From an uncultured Eubacteriales bacterium (GTDB lineage Bacteria > Bacillota > Clostridia > Christensenellales > Aristaeellaceae), in the NCBI GenBank assembly GCA_902798105.1, contig CADBVG010000007.1, positions 1-42,851 on the forward strand: DNA of 42,851 nt. Direction: 5' to 3'. Within the stretch, counting starts at the first letter, position 1. Every line of letters starts with the position of its first letter. The position numbers were made by a program, and so were the translations under genes. The notes below the pieces were generated by a model that was not told the origin of the DNA, searched no databases, and saw only the letters and a list, made by a program, of their open reading frames with translations. Shown piece by piece: positions 1 through 10,400 of the stretch.

Positions 1-27
1 TGATTAAGCCTCAAACGGCCACTTAAG

Positions 28-93
28 GGTGGCCGCTGACCCAACGCAAGGTGGCCGCTGGTGTAACGCATCTGCGGCCGCCGGCTAACGCAG
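28..93. repeat. Three 22-bp tandem units, probable IS21-like transposon end
   Basis: Three adjacent 22-bp units start at 28, 50 and 72. Units 1 and 2 both begin GGTGGCCGCTG, and all three end in AACGCA plus one base. Bases 14-37 also carry a facing ACGGCCAC / GTGGCCGC pair. Multiple short repeats at the terminus are known for IS21-family elements, whose transposase binds them. I infer that the end of such an element enters the window from the left and stops about 25 bp after the last gene of the defence operon. No transposase is visible, so the family is a guess. Confidence 0.45.
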
Positions 94-120
94 AATGCAG
101 TTCTGCTACTCCCCTACTTC

Positions 121-1308
121 TTATGAAGATTTTCTGGGCGTTTTGACCTTCTTCGCTTTTTCTCGTTTCCCCGGCTCCACCAAATCACGTAATGCTCTTG
201 ACCTTGCCGGGTGGATTAGCTTTTTCAATGCTTTCTTCTCTATCTGGCGCACTCTTTCGCGAGTAATACCTCGTATTTGACCAATCTCCTCTAGGGTCTT
301 GGGCCTACCGCCATCAAGACCAAATCTAGCAACTACGATCTCTTCTTCTTTAGGTGTTAGCTTCTCTAATGCCTCTTTGATCATCCGCTTAACTTCGCTA
401 TTAGCAACGCTGTCGAACATATCCAATTCAGGCACATATTCTGCCCAAGGATGATTGTCACAGAAGAACTCACCTGCTGGATCGTCTCGAAGTACCTCCT
501 CCAGGTACTCCTCATAGGAAACTGGCGGTTGCAGAGCCATAATCAGATCATCTATTTCATCCGCTCTGCAACCTATCTTATCGCAAATCATCTCAGATGC
601 ATGCGGACAATATGCCAGGTCGGAGCATTCGAGGCAACCGTGGCTTTTAAGCACGGGATAGATTGCGTAATAACTCTCCTGCCGATGCACAGGAAAGTAG
701 ATATGTGGGTTTTGAGTAGGCTGTAACCTGCTTACAAACTGTAGCGCCCATATCGAGGCATATGAGGCAAACGGTCCACTGGTATCTGGATCGTACCTAT
801 CAACTGCCGATACCACTCCTAAACAAGCATTCAGCACCGAATCGACAATATCTGTATTATAGGTCTGTGCTCTCTGGAGACCAATCCTAAGAGCGATTCT
901 AAGGTGCATCTCCACCATTCGTTGCCTAGCGTGAGCATTACCTTCCTGAACCAGATACTTAAGCTGGGAAGTTTCCCTAAACTGCGGGGGCCTAATGGCT
1001 CTTACTTCCTCAACAAATGGCTCCAGAGATGGCTCGATCCTTATGATCTCCCGATAAACCTTTTCGTAGTCAATCTGGGAGTAGTCATCTACTTCATCAT
1101 CGTCAATTTCTTCTACTGATGTAGTAGGGGCGGTATCGTAAACAAGAATGCCTCTAGTAGTAATTGTATTGGATACCCAGTCAAAATCGGCTATGGAAAG
1201 AGCATACTCATCGCCACTGTTCATGATGTCGTCAAAGGTTACAAACCCTTGCCGGTCAGCTTTTTTAAGCAGCGCATCCAATGCTTGGCTCCGAGCATCC
1301 CTTTCCAT
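121..1308 (-). CDS. Divergent sigma-70-like protein, last gene of the defence operon
   Basis: This 395-residue protein resembles a primary sigma factor in outline. Residues 5-60 look like a small winged/region-1.1-like domain. Residues 120-210 resemble the region-2 helices, with SGPFASYASIWA. Residues 310-370 are a clear region 4 with the helix-turn-helix GITRERVRQIEKKALKKL. Between regions 2 and 4 lies a cysteine cluster at 225, 228, 234, 242 and 247 that ordinary sigma factors lack; it could bind zinc or an Fe-S cluster. The start is ATG 1308 with GGGAG 8 nt upstream; a TTG 15 bases earlier lacks a site. It follows the previous gene by 15 nt. Region 4 is certain. Its role in the operon (alternative sigma factor, or DNA-binding subunit of the defence complex) is unknown. 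Confidence 0.8.
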   Translation of the reverse strand: MERDARSQALDALLKKADRQGFVTFDDIMNSGDEYALSIADFDWVSNTITTRGILVYDTAPTTSVEEIDDDEVDDYSQIDYEKVYREIIRIEPSLEPFVEEVRAIRPPQFRETSQLKYLVQEGNAHARQRMVEMHLRIALRIGLQRAQTYNTDIVDSVLNACLGVVSAVDRYDPDTSGPFASYASIWALQFVSRLQPTQNPHIYFPVHRQESYYAIYPVLKSHGCLECSDLAYCPHASEMICDKIGCRADEIDDLIMALQPPVSYEEYLEEVLRDDPAGEFFCDNHPWAEYVPELDMFDSVANSEVKRMIKEALEKLTPKEEEIVVARFGLDGGRPKTLEEIGQIRGITRERVRQIEKKALKKLIHPARSRALRDLVEPGKREKAKKVKTPRKSS

Positions 1309-1323
1309 AGTCACATCTCCCAA

Positions 1324-1860
1324 CTATTTTCCGGTACAAAGGCTCAGCAGTACATCTGACGTTACGCCTTCGTTGAATCGTTCGTCGAACTCTTCAACGA
1401 ATTCGTACAAGCGACTAATGTATTCGCTTGGGTCGCTCACGCCTTCAATCAGTTTCTCATGGAGTACCTCCACGCCGCCTCGTGTATAGGCATCGAACAG
1501 TTCCATATCTGCTGGATCTTCTCCGGGATGCCTGAACGCCCGGTTAACCCGCGACTCTTCGTTTGCTTCGTACTCGGTATCCAGCAGGATAATCAGCTTA
1601 AAGTTGAACTCCAACGTCTCCTTGTTGTTGATGACCTGCTCGTCGAATACACTCTCTTCCGCAACCTTACCAGTGTTAGGGTTTTTAGCATCGTCTTTCT
1701 CAGCTTTCCTACCAAAAAGGAAACCGATCAGAGGTGCGTTGATCAGTACATCCAGATTTCTCCGGAACAACTGTGCTTTGCTCTCTGCATCAAACTGGGC
1801 CGTGAGATCAGAAACCTGCATCGCGTGCTTGCCGCGGAATCTATACTGTTTATCAAACAT
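1324..1860 (-). CDS. Unknown 178-residue protein of the phosphorothioation cluster
   Basis: I do not recognise a family. The protein is acidic and soluble, with no signal peptide or membrane segment. The N-terminus is basic and aromatic (KQYRFRGKHAM). The centre has a beta-rich stretch, LEFNFKLIILLDTEY, followed by an acidic helical C-terminus (YEFVEEFDERF). The start ATG has GGAGGTGG just upstream. It begins 15 nt after the stop of the DndD-like gene, so the two are probably translated from one message and may act as partners. By position it may be one of the small restriction components of SspFGH- or Dnd-type systems, but I cannot assign it by sequence. Confidence 0.7.
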   Translation of the reverse strand: MFDKQYRFRGKHAMQVSDLTAQFDAESKAQLFRRNLDVLINAPLIGFLFGRKAEKDDAKNPNTGKVAEESVFDEQVINNKETLEFNFKLIILLDTEYEANEESRVNRAFRHPGEDPADMELFDAYTRGGVEVLHEKLIEGVSDPSEYISRLYEFVEEFDERFNEGVTSDVLLSLCTGK

Positions 1861-1875
1861 CTAATCCACCTCCAA

Positions 1876-3873
1876 TCACGAGAGAACAGTTTCGAACTCG
1901 TTCTTCTTCTCAAAGCGATGACGGCTGCCGATCCGGTCACCCATATACTCTTCTGCCAACTCGCCGTCGGTATCCTTGATAAAGATAATCACCTGTTCAG
2001 CGGTCTCCGGCAGAGCGGTACATACGGTCTTAATACGCCTCTTATCGAAAGCCGATAGCGGTGCGTCCATGACTAGCGGATATGGCTCAGAGGACAACAG
2101 CTTGGCATTCTCGTCAGTCGCATTCCGATTCTCTCGCGCCATCTTAATGATTGCCGTAATGAAGGCGAAGATAACTGAGATGCTCTGCGCAGTAGAGGTC
2201 TCCACGTCGCCCTCGTAATCGGTAGCATACACAGAGATGTGGTACTTATCATCAATCGTCAGCGACAGGCCACCCTCATAAATCTGCTTGAAGATCTCAT
2301 TGATCGTATCCTGTAGCTTATGACGGATTTCTTTTTCGCTGGTATTGTAAGTATCAAGCAACTCGTGGTAGATTCTAGTAGCGTAAGCCTTGCAGATCTC
2401 TATCTGCTTGTTCTTGCTGTCGAGAAGCGTCAGAGCCATGCGGTCACTCTCGGCACGGGACATCTGTCCTTCTAATGCTCCACGTTCACCGAGCAGCTTA
2501 TCTCGCTCGGCGTTGCATTTTCTAATGATATCGTCGCACGTCTTGATCTCGTCGTTGATTACGCGAACCTTATCGCGGACGTCACCACCGCTTAGATGGC
2601 CCTCAATGGCATGGAGATCATTCGTCAGATCGTCGATGTCATCATCTTGCTGGCCTATTACCGCTAGCCGTCCCTTGATCTCTTCAAACATACTCGTGCC
2701 AAGTTGATTGGCGCGGCTTTTAGCCTCTTTCTTGAAGTCTCCGATCGCAGCACTCAGCGTCTGGGGCGGCAAGAACTCAATCAACTCCTTGACCTTCTGG
2801 TACGGAATCGTCCCCGGATCAAGATGAGTTCCGCAGATACAAACGCCCTGTTTGAGCAAATACTCGATGGTATCCCCATGCATATGAGGAATATCTTTGC
2901 CGGTAAAGTCCTTTGCGGAAAGCATCTCCAAGGCTCGCTTGATCAGAAGCGCAGAGAAGAAGGCATTCATTCCTTGTCCAAAGTCACCGCACAAGCCCTT
3001 AACCGTCATCGCTCGCATCTGTTTGGTGCTTGCTATTTTGCGCAGCAGCGCCTCTTTTTCTTTCTGGAGCTTCTCTCCCTCAGCGTAGGTCTTGATCTCC
3101 TCTACCTTCTCAGACTTGCGAGCCCTTGCAGATTCGATCTGACCTTCCAGCTCCTCGATTCGAGCATCTATTTGAGCAATTCGATCTTTACACCGCTGGA
3201 CAACAGCCGTATACTCTTGGATCTTGGTATTGCTATGGGCATCGTAGCTGCTTTAGTAACTACCGATAACTCCATACTTGGAAGTCGGCTTAAAGTGTTG
3301 GATCGCAGTGAAGATCGCATTAAGCCCCAGCAAGCCCTTTACTGCTTCAGCAAAGTCATTGGCTTTCTTGTCCTGCGAGATGTCCTTACTCATCCGTTCA
3401 ATACGCTCACCATCAAAGAAGAAGTAACGCGACAACTCTTTCGGCAGGATCGACTTGACCTCTGCCTCACAGAGAGATTTCTTCACGTATTCAGTATTGC
3501 CGGTATGATCTCTTCTCGCGATGCTGAATGTGGTATTGTCAGCTTTGATCTTGCCGGAGTATTCCTTGCGATAGACCTGCTCACGGATCAGGGTATAGAG
3601 CACCTCGCCATGCTTCAGAGAAAGCTCAACTCGGACAGTCTGCGGATTCTCTGGAGTCATTTCTCGAGCTACAATGCGGTTGAGGATTACCTTATCAGTA
3701 AACTCAGTCTCGCCGTACAAACACCAGAAGAATGCCTGTGCGAAGGTGGTCTTACCCGTACCGTTCTCACCGAGGATGATCGTGACGTTCTTGCCGTTCT
3801 CTCCATTCGCAAATTGAATGGATTCGTTCCTGAACTGCCGGAAGTTAACCAACTTTATTCGTTCGAGTAGCAT
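1876..3873 (-). pseudogene. DndD-like SMC/AAA ATPase interrupted by one in-frame stop
   Basis: Read through, this is a 665-codon SMC-like ATPase of normal DndD length. Walker A is GENGTGKTT at residues 35-43. The DndD/RecN-like signature FFFDGERIE is at 151-159. A long charged coiled coil covers about 210-290, a hook-like CICGT motif follows, and the C-terminal Walker B is PLVMDAPLSAFD. A TAA at 3253-3255 cuts it after residue 206. The frame does not change: the downstream half is open in the same frame and continues the coiled coil at once (SSYDAHSNTK...). The stop is therefore a single nonsense codon or a sequencing error, not a frameshift. The start has GAGGAGG 7 nt upstream and overlaps the preceding small gene by 19 nt. 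In Dnd/Ssp clusters such ATPases work with DNA nicking or sulfur-transfer proteins. As read, the C-terminal ATPase half would be lost unless re-initiated, for example at ATG 3018 or 3009. Confidence 0.85.
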
Positions 3874-4019
3874 TTAACTTCCTCCTCAATCTGTTTCTTG
3901 ATCCACGAGATCATCTCTTGGTCGCTTTTCGTTCGAGTCTTAAGGTTCAGGTTCTCTTGGATGATGATCTTCTTCTTAAGTCTCTCGACTGCCTTGTCGT
4001 TGACTTTGATCTCTTCCAT
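3855..4019 (-). CDS. Small 54-residue charged protein between helicase and DndD-like genes
   Basis: A 54-codon frame begins at ATG 4019 (MEEIKVNDKAVERLKKK...) and ends at TAA 3855-3857. It has a strong AGGAGG 10 nt before the start. It overlaps the start of the DndD-like gene by 19 nt, and that gene's ribosome-binding site lies inside it, as expected for translational coupling. The product is very rich in Lys, Glu and Ile and should form one or two amphipathic helices. It has no recognisable domain. It is similar in size class to DndE, but I see no convincing DndE motif. It may be a small adaptor for the helicase or ATPase. Confidence 0.65.
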   Translation of the reverse strand: MEEIKVNDKAVERLKKKIIIQENLNLKTRTKSDQEMISWIKKQIEEEVKCYSNE

Positions 4020-4057
4020 CGCCGCATTGCCTCCTATCGTATAGTTTCAATTAATTT

Positions 4058-6241
4058 CTAAAACTCTTCCTCAACAGGTTTAGCATCCACAATGTGGTAA
4101 GCGTCCTTAATATCCCAAATCAGTTGTTGTGAGTCCATCGGGTTCATAGATAGCCTTCCGAACTCCATTATCCTATCAAGTTCGCGCTTCACCAGCGACA
4201 GATCCCAATGAGCCTGATCTTCCGTTAATCCGGAGACACTGTCAAGCGGTCTCGGCAGTGTCACAAAATCATATATTTCTGCAAACAGTTTGCCCGATGC
4301 CTTTCTCAGCACGCGACCTCGTCTCTGGATATACTCTTTAGGGTTGGTAGTACTCGCCAGAATAAATGCGGTACGAATGCCAGGAATATTGACACCCTCG
4401 TCCAGACACTTAATCGCGACAATCGCCTGAAGACCGTCGGCTTTCTGGAACTGTTCCTTTATGATCGTCCGCGTTTCCATGCTCTCCTCTGCAGTAAACC
4501 GGGCGACCTTCATTCCAAATTCATTGCCAAGAATATTGGTAACCGCTTCGATTTGGCGTAGATCTCCAGAGTCAGTAGGCGTATAATCACTTTTATCGTC
4601 CAGCACATTCGTAGCACCGCAGTAGACTAGCAGGTTGTTGTCGTGTATGTAAGGCTGGATTACCTCACGCAAAGCCGTCAGTTTTTCCGACGCTCCCGCG
4701 ACCAATCTCGCTCGTTGCAGGGCCAGGATCTCTCCTCGCTTATTGAGCTTCGGCTTGCCGTTCTTGCCAGTCGTCAAGCATCTGGACATCTCATAGGATA
4801 GTTGCCCATATTTCTCAAGCTCGTCTTCGTTTAGGTGTACGACAACCGGATAATACTTGTACTTCGTCAGTTTATCTTCACCGATGGCCCGTTCCATCAA
4901 ATACTCGATACACTTTTTTCCAAAGAAGTCATACAGCAGAGCCGTGCCTTCCTCGTCGTGATGCCGTTCAAGCGTAGCCGACAAAGCCAATCTGTAGGTA
5001 AACCGATCGTCCAAGCATTTGGCATAAGTGTGTGCACCAAAGTTATGTGCCTCGTCTACGACTAATAAAATCGGGCTGCGAATCTTATTGATCTGGTCCT
5101 GTACATAAGTGCTCGCAAACGTCGCGTTAGTGCTGACGAAGCAGAAGAAACGCTTCTCCGGTCTCAGTTTCTGATCGAGGATCGCCTTGTTCAGTCTCTT
5201 CTTCCAGTCCTTCTGCGGCGAGCTACTATATCCGATGATCGGCTTGATATTGAATCTAACAATATCCTCAACCCATTGATCAACCAGATGCTGATAGGGG
5301 CAGACGATAATAACAGCCAGATCATCATTCAGATCCTCGGAGAGTTTAGCTATCGAACCTAAACCTGTAAAGGTTTTACCTGTACCGGTGGCCATGTCAT
5401 AGATACCACGATAGTTCTCTCCGACCCATGCTGCGATAGCGTCTTTCTGATAGTCGTGGAGCTTAATGTCTGCTGGGATACGCGCACCAACCGGCGTAAC
5501 CGGAGCAGACTTCGTCCGCTGCCGATGTTGGAACTGCATAATATCGACAGTATAATTCGGAGCCTTTTTGCGATACTTTTCTATTAGAGCCTCGGTGATC
5601 TTAGGAAACTCCAGAACCTTGATATTCGGTTCACTATCACTCCAGATCGATGCGAACGCCGCTTTCTTTAGTTTTACCCGTTCAACTTCATTTGTGTCGC
5701 CCCAGCTTCGGAATACATCGATAGTCTCATAGTTTATCAGCATCGCTGTGGCCGACTCGTTCATTGACCCAGAGAAGGCTACGCAGTTTCCTTCAGCATC
5801 CTCAATCAGCCCCATCTTCTCGTGATACATTCCGATTCCTTTAGCGTTCTCAGTATAAGCGATACGGATGTCGAGAATACTCTCGGCGATCAGATTAGCC
5901 AGCAGATTCAGTCGCTCCATCGAATAATAGTCCAGATGCTCGTCAGACAGCTGGGAAAGCAACGCCTGCTCGATAATCTTATTCCGATCCTCATAGCCCT
6001 TCCGGATTGCATCGATATCTTCATCCGACAGATATGGAGAGGCTACGATCTGGATTCTGCCGCCTTTCTGTGCCATCGCCGCGATGCCTTTGGAAACCTC
6101 CACTAGGGAAGTGGATGAGAAAAAGCCCACAGCACGTTTATAGACCGTCGCCTGATTAAGCAGAGGAATATAGAAGTCCTGTACGACATTATCAATCAGC
6201 GATCGATATTCTGCTTTGATCGGAAGGTTTGCTAAACTCAT
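4058..6241 (-). CDS. PLD-nuclease-domain / DEAH helicase fusion (SspF-like or Dnd-type restriction helicase)
   Basis: This is a 727-residue two-part enzyme. Residues about 1-230 form a phospholipase-D-like domain. Its single HxK motif is MYHEKMGLIED (H140, K142), followed by the GSMNES serine-asparagine motif at 158-163. Residues about 255-700 are a superfamily-2 helicase with ATGTGKT at 284-290, VVDEAHNF at 395-401 and the QRRGRVLRKA arginine-finger motif near the end. The start is ATG 6241 with AGGAG 7 nt upstream. The open frame extends 73 codons further into the desulfurase gene, but that part is antisense-like and lacks a site. PLD-helicase fusions are known as nuclease-translocases in restriction and DISARM-like systems. 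Next to the Ssp genes this is the best candidate for the destructive arm of the system. Confidence 0.85.
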   Translation of the reverse strand: MSLANLPIKAEYRSLIDNVVQDFYIPLLNQATVYKRAVGFFSSTSLVEVSKGIAAMAQKGGRIQIVASPYLSDEDIDAIRKGYEDRNKIIEQALLSQLSDEHLDYYSMERLNLLANLIAESILDIRIAYTENAKGIGMYHEKMGLIEDAEGNCVAFSGSMNESATAMLINYETIDVFRSWGDTNEVERVKLKKAAFASIWSDSEPNIKVLEFPKITEALIEKYRKKAPNYTVDIMQFQHRQRTKSAPVTPVGARIPADIKLHDYQKDAIAAWVGENYRGIYDMATGTGKTFTGLGSIAKLSEDLNDDLAVIIVCPYQHLVDQWVEDIVRFNIKPIIGYSSSPQKDWKKRLNKAILDQKLRPEKRFFCFVSTNATFASTYVQDQINKIRSPILLVVDEAHNFGAHTYAKCLDDRFTYRLALSATLERHHDEEGTALLYDFFGKKCIEYLMERAIGEDKLTKYKYYPVVVHLNEDELEKYGQLSYEMSRCLTTGKNGKPKLNKRGEILALQRARLVAGASEKLTALREVIQPYIHDNNLLVYCGATNVLDDKSDYTPTDSGDLRQIEAVTNILGNEFGMKVARFTAEESMETRTIIKEQFQKADGLQAIVAIKCLDEGVNIPGIRTAFILASTTNPKEYIQRRGRVLRKASGKLFAEIYDFVTLPRPLDSVSGLTEDQAHWDLSLVKRELDRIMEFGRLSMNPMDSQQLIWDIKDAYHIVDAKPVEEEF

Positions 6242-6254
6242 TCTGCCACTCCTC

Positions 6255-7400
6255 TCAAAGATTCTCCTCGATATAATCGAGAGCGTTCTGTAATTCCTTA
6301 AAATCCGCTTCTGAGGTAAAGTAGCTCGTACTAAAGCGGATTGTTCCCACCGGGAATGTTTTAAGGAACTGATGCGCCAACGGCGCACATTGTAGCCCTG
6401 TCCGTACTGAGATTCCTTGCTGATCAAAAACCTGCCCTGCGCTATCACTGCTGATCCCATCCATCACGCAGGATACAATACCGGTAAATCGTGCGGTAGC
6501 CGAATTGCCTACCACTCTAAGGAACCAATACTTCTCGAACAGATCGATTAGTCTCTGCCGGTTCCTGACTTCCACCTCCAACAACTTCTCGCTGCCGACT
6601 TCCTCAATCCAACATAGAGCCGCATTGAGCCCCGCAATACCGGAGGTATTGAGAGTTCCCATCTCGTATCTCTCTGGCAGGGAATCAGGCATATTCTGAT
6701 TCGCCGAATCATAGCCTGTCCCGCCAAATAATATAGGTGGCAGGTCGAAGGAAGGCTTCATCAGAAACCCAGATATACCAGTTGGCCCGTAGAGTGTTTT
6801 GTGTCCTGCAAATACCGCGAAATCAACCGTTTCTTGCCCGACTGCCAAGCTTACCAGCCCTGCGCTCTGGGCCATATCTACCACTGTCGTCGCCCCGTAT
6901 CCCTTTGCCAGCCTAAACACCTCGGCAACAGGTGAGATTAGCCCAATCACATTGCTGACATGGCTTATGATGACGAGATCCGGACGTTCCGTTTCAAACT
7001 GGTAACGGATGCCTTCTATGTCGTACACCAGGTCATCTGCGGTTTTGAGCTGGTTTACGAGGATTTGCGCTTTCTCCTCGAAGTGATGAAGAACTCTCGT
7101 GACCGCGTTGTGCTCGAAGGGGCTGATATAAACTGTCCGTGCACCTTTCTCAATTATCCCTTGGATAACCATATTGAGCGCTATTGTCGCAGTCGGAGTG
7201 AAGATCACCTGCTTTACTCCAGCGTCCAGAACTCTTCCGATCCGTTCTCGTGTATCTCGGAGCAGTGCTCCAGTATTCTGGGAGAGAGTATGACTTCCCC
7301 GACCAGCACTACCGCCAGACAGGCGATAGAACTCATCCATTTTCCGGTATACCGCCTCTGGCTTTGGGAAGGTCGTTGCCGCATTATCGAAGTAAGCCAT
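6255..7400 (-). CDS. sspA: Cysteine desulfurase, SspA/DndA-like
   Basis: A 381-residue class-V PLP-dependent enzyme that removes sulfur from L-cysteine and passes it on as a persulfide. Substrate and PLP elements are visible: NAATT at 6-10, EHNAV at 96-100, the Schiff-base lysine in FAGHKTLYGPTG (K201), and the persulfide-forming cysteine in RTGLQCAPLAH (C338). The length fits the family. It starts 13 nt after the ATPase gene, with GGGAG inside the end of that gene. In DNA phosphorothioation the desulfurase charges the PP-loop protein; both are in this operon. The symbol is given by context, since a housekeeping NifS/SufS cannot be told apart by motif alone. Confidence 0.88.
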   Translation of the reverse strand: MAYFDNAATTFPKPEAVYRKMDEFYRLSGGSAGRGSHTLSQNTGALLRDTRERIGRVLDAGVKQVIFTPTATIALNMVIQGIIEKGARTVYISPFEHNAVTRVLHHFEEKAQILVNQLKTADDLVYDIEGIRYQFETERPDLVIISHVSNVIGLISPVAEVFRLAKGYGATTVVDMAQSAGLVSLAVGQETVDFAVFAGHKTLYGPTGISGFLMKPSFDLPPILFGGTGYDSANQNMPDSLPERYEMGTLNTSGIAGLNAALCWIEEVGSEKLLEVEVRNRQRLIDLFEKYWFLRVVGNSATARFTGIVSCVMDGISSDSAGQVFDQQGISVRTGLQCAPLAHQFLKTFPVGTIRFSTSYFTSEADFKELQNALDYIEENL

Positions 7401-7413
7401 TCTCTCATCTCCC

Positions 7414-10400
7414 TTAGCAGAGATCCTTTAAGACCTCCATCAGTACCTGTCGTTTTTCCTGTTCAGTTATAGCTTGACCCATTTCTTTCAGCGCTGCCTC
7501 GACGCGCTTTTTGAGAATCATCGATCTGGCTGTCGGGGTAACGGAAGCGAACCTCTTAGTGACAGGCTTTCCCGTTGCGTCGGGATAGACAATTTGGAAT
7601 CCTGCGCCCTCTGGCAGTTCTCCTTGTTCGTCGTTCTCTGACGCTGCCTGGAATTCTTCTGCTGTCGTTTTGTATCGCGACAAAACTTCCATGTACCGTT
7701 CAACTGTATTATCAACCCAGTCCTCTATCCGAAGCCCGGTCGCCAGCTTACTAAGTCTTAAGATGAACGTATGCTCATCATTGGTAACGCTCTCCATCAG
7801 AGCCAGGGCTTTCTCGGTCCCATCAGGGAAAACCTGCTCGAATACTCTCGGATCTAATGACTCACACCAGTCCTTGACTACCGAGTAGAGTGACTGCTGA
7901 TCAATGTTGGCTTGTGCGGATGGCAGCACTAGTAGCTCTTTGGTGCGTTTGGCGATTGCTGCTTCCAATCTTCCAAGCATCCGGTCAAAACTACTCTTGG
8001 CAGCTTGGATATTTTCATCTAGCCCTTCCAGTGCGTCATGGTAATGGAAAGCAGCTGGGATTTTTTTGAACAGCAGCTCGAATCCCGAATCGTTCTGACG
8101 GAGCAGTCGCATCCACTCCAGCCTTCTCTTATCGATGGGCTGGCCGTCAGGATAGATCCGACATTCCTTAGTATACTTAGGAAGCGACATATACCAACGC
8201 CGCATCGCGTTAACGACAAAGTCGTATACGTTGTCGTTTTTCTCCGCTTCGACTACAAAGTCAGAGAATACCGCTTCTATCTTCCTCACGAATTCTGCCT
8301 TGTCCTGGCTCCACTCTACAAGAGAAACCGTAAAGTCTCCAGGTTCCGCCGCGATTTGCTGTACCACGTCGCTGGAAAGAGTCACTGGACCAAACCGGTC
8401 AGCCAAGATGAGCTGTTGCTTGTACTCATGTAAAACTACCGCCAGATAGATTGGAATGATCCCTCGCCTAAGTCCTATTCCATTTTCGGGGCGAATCAGT
8501 TGGTCGTACAGCTCAGAGAACCTGGTGCCATTACCGGCTCCAGACAGGAACCTGCGGATGATATCGAGAAGATATGCCATATTGGGATTATCTATCTTTG
8601 AATTGACCACCAGGTGCCCGTTCTCTTCGATTAGCACTCCTGTATTAAACAGCGTATTCCGGGCGATGGACACCTCCTGACCCGTTCCAAGAAGGCCCAG
8701 ATTCGGCTCCAGCTCGTTCCTGAGCAACGCCGCGATGATCTTGCTCCGGCTATTATTTGCCATTGAGGTGATTTCATCTTTATTGATCATCTCATTATTG
8801 ACGGTTGGAGTATGAGTATAGGTCTTTTCACAAATCTCAGATGCGAGCTCAGTGAGCCTTGCCTTTCTTCGGATATCAGCCACTTTTCCCTTATGGATGT
8901 AGGTTGCCTTATGATGCTCCGGGTGAGTATACTGAGCGATGTATTCGCAGATCACATCATACAAGTCCTCATAGATCACTTCGTATTCGTCAAACAACAC
9001 TCGGTCGTCCCGCACCTCGTCGCGGAGCAGAGATACAGCATAGAACTCCCTGACAATTTCCTCGATCTCGGAGTGGTGCTTGGGAATGATAAATATGCAC
9101 CGTTCGATGCTAGCACTACTTGCGATCAGCTTCTCCTGGATCTCAGGGATCGCCTCATCAGCCTGAGGAAGGATCGCGTAAACGACACCGTCTCCGGGGA
9201 TCGTTTTGGCCTTCTGCGTCCAATCTGTATCAGAGCCCACCTCGCTTCCGTCGATGAACGTAAAGGAAAAATACCTTGTCATCCAATGCTCATCGTTATA
9301 GCGAGAGGGATAAACGAAGCTGTCGAAGTTCGTGCTGTTAAGGATGTCCTTGACCACGATCCGGCTGCCCTTAGCTTCTATCAGATCATGGATCTTCTCC
9401 TGGATATCGATCCCAGAGGCTTGCTTAAGCTGCAAATAGCCATTGCTGCGCTTTAAGTAGACCAGGAACTTGCTATCAACCAGATCCCGGATAGCTTCCT
9501 CTATTTCCTCGTGGGTATAGCTGACAGAGAATACGTCCGCCAGCTCGCCAATCGTCGGCCTGATCCGCTCAAACTGCTCCAGCATATAGATGAGGGCGAT
9601 CGTCTTGACGATTTTTCGCTGAAGCAGATCGTCTCCCAGTCGTTCCAGGATCGACGACGCGAGAATGAACGTATGGTGGATGCCGCCTTCATACACTTCT
9701 TTTTTGAGCAACGGCTCAAAGTAATCGTAGATGAGGTCTGGCGTTATGACCCGGAAATCCTGATCATCGTATGTATCGAGAAAAGCGCTAAGCGTCGATG
9801 TTCCTTCGGCAGAAAGGAAGGTGAACAGCGTCCGCTCATTCTGCGCCACCTTCTCCGACAGCCTCGGCAGAATGAAGGTCGAGACCGGGTGGAGTGGATA
9901 GCTGTCATACACAATGGCTTGAGCCGTTTGCCCATCAACGTCAGAAAACAGAGGGTGCCGGGAGTACTTTCCCGCCAGATCCCTGAAGTTCCCGCTGAAT
10001 CTCCTGGAGAATGCATCCCATAACTCGGCATCCTTCTGGATGACCGCGGCAATGATCTCGTAGGTCTGCGAGAAGTGATTGTTCAGATGGACGTGCAGGA
10101 ACCTTTCCGATACACCGCGCCAGCCATCAACCTTCTGTTTCGGCAGCTTATCTATATAGTTGGCGATCTCCTTGTGAGAAATCAGCATGATATGCATCTG
10201 CAGCGTCCCACTACGGTTGCACTTCTCCGCAAAATCCTGCAACATCTTCGTATCACTGACAGATGCTTCGGTGATATTCGCTTCCAGGAATTTGCTAAAC
10301 TCATCATAAACCAGATAGATTCCAGTATAGCCCTTCTGGCGCAGCCCCCTAGCTGCGCTCTCGTAGAGTTCGATAACGTCGAAGCCCAGGAACGGGTTGA

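Noticed and set aside
3009..3018. An independent 380-residue gene starting at ATG 3018
   Set aside because: It has no ribosome-binding site, and the upstream codons in the same frame continue the coiled coil, so it is the second half of the interrupted ATPase.
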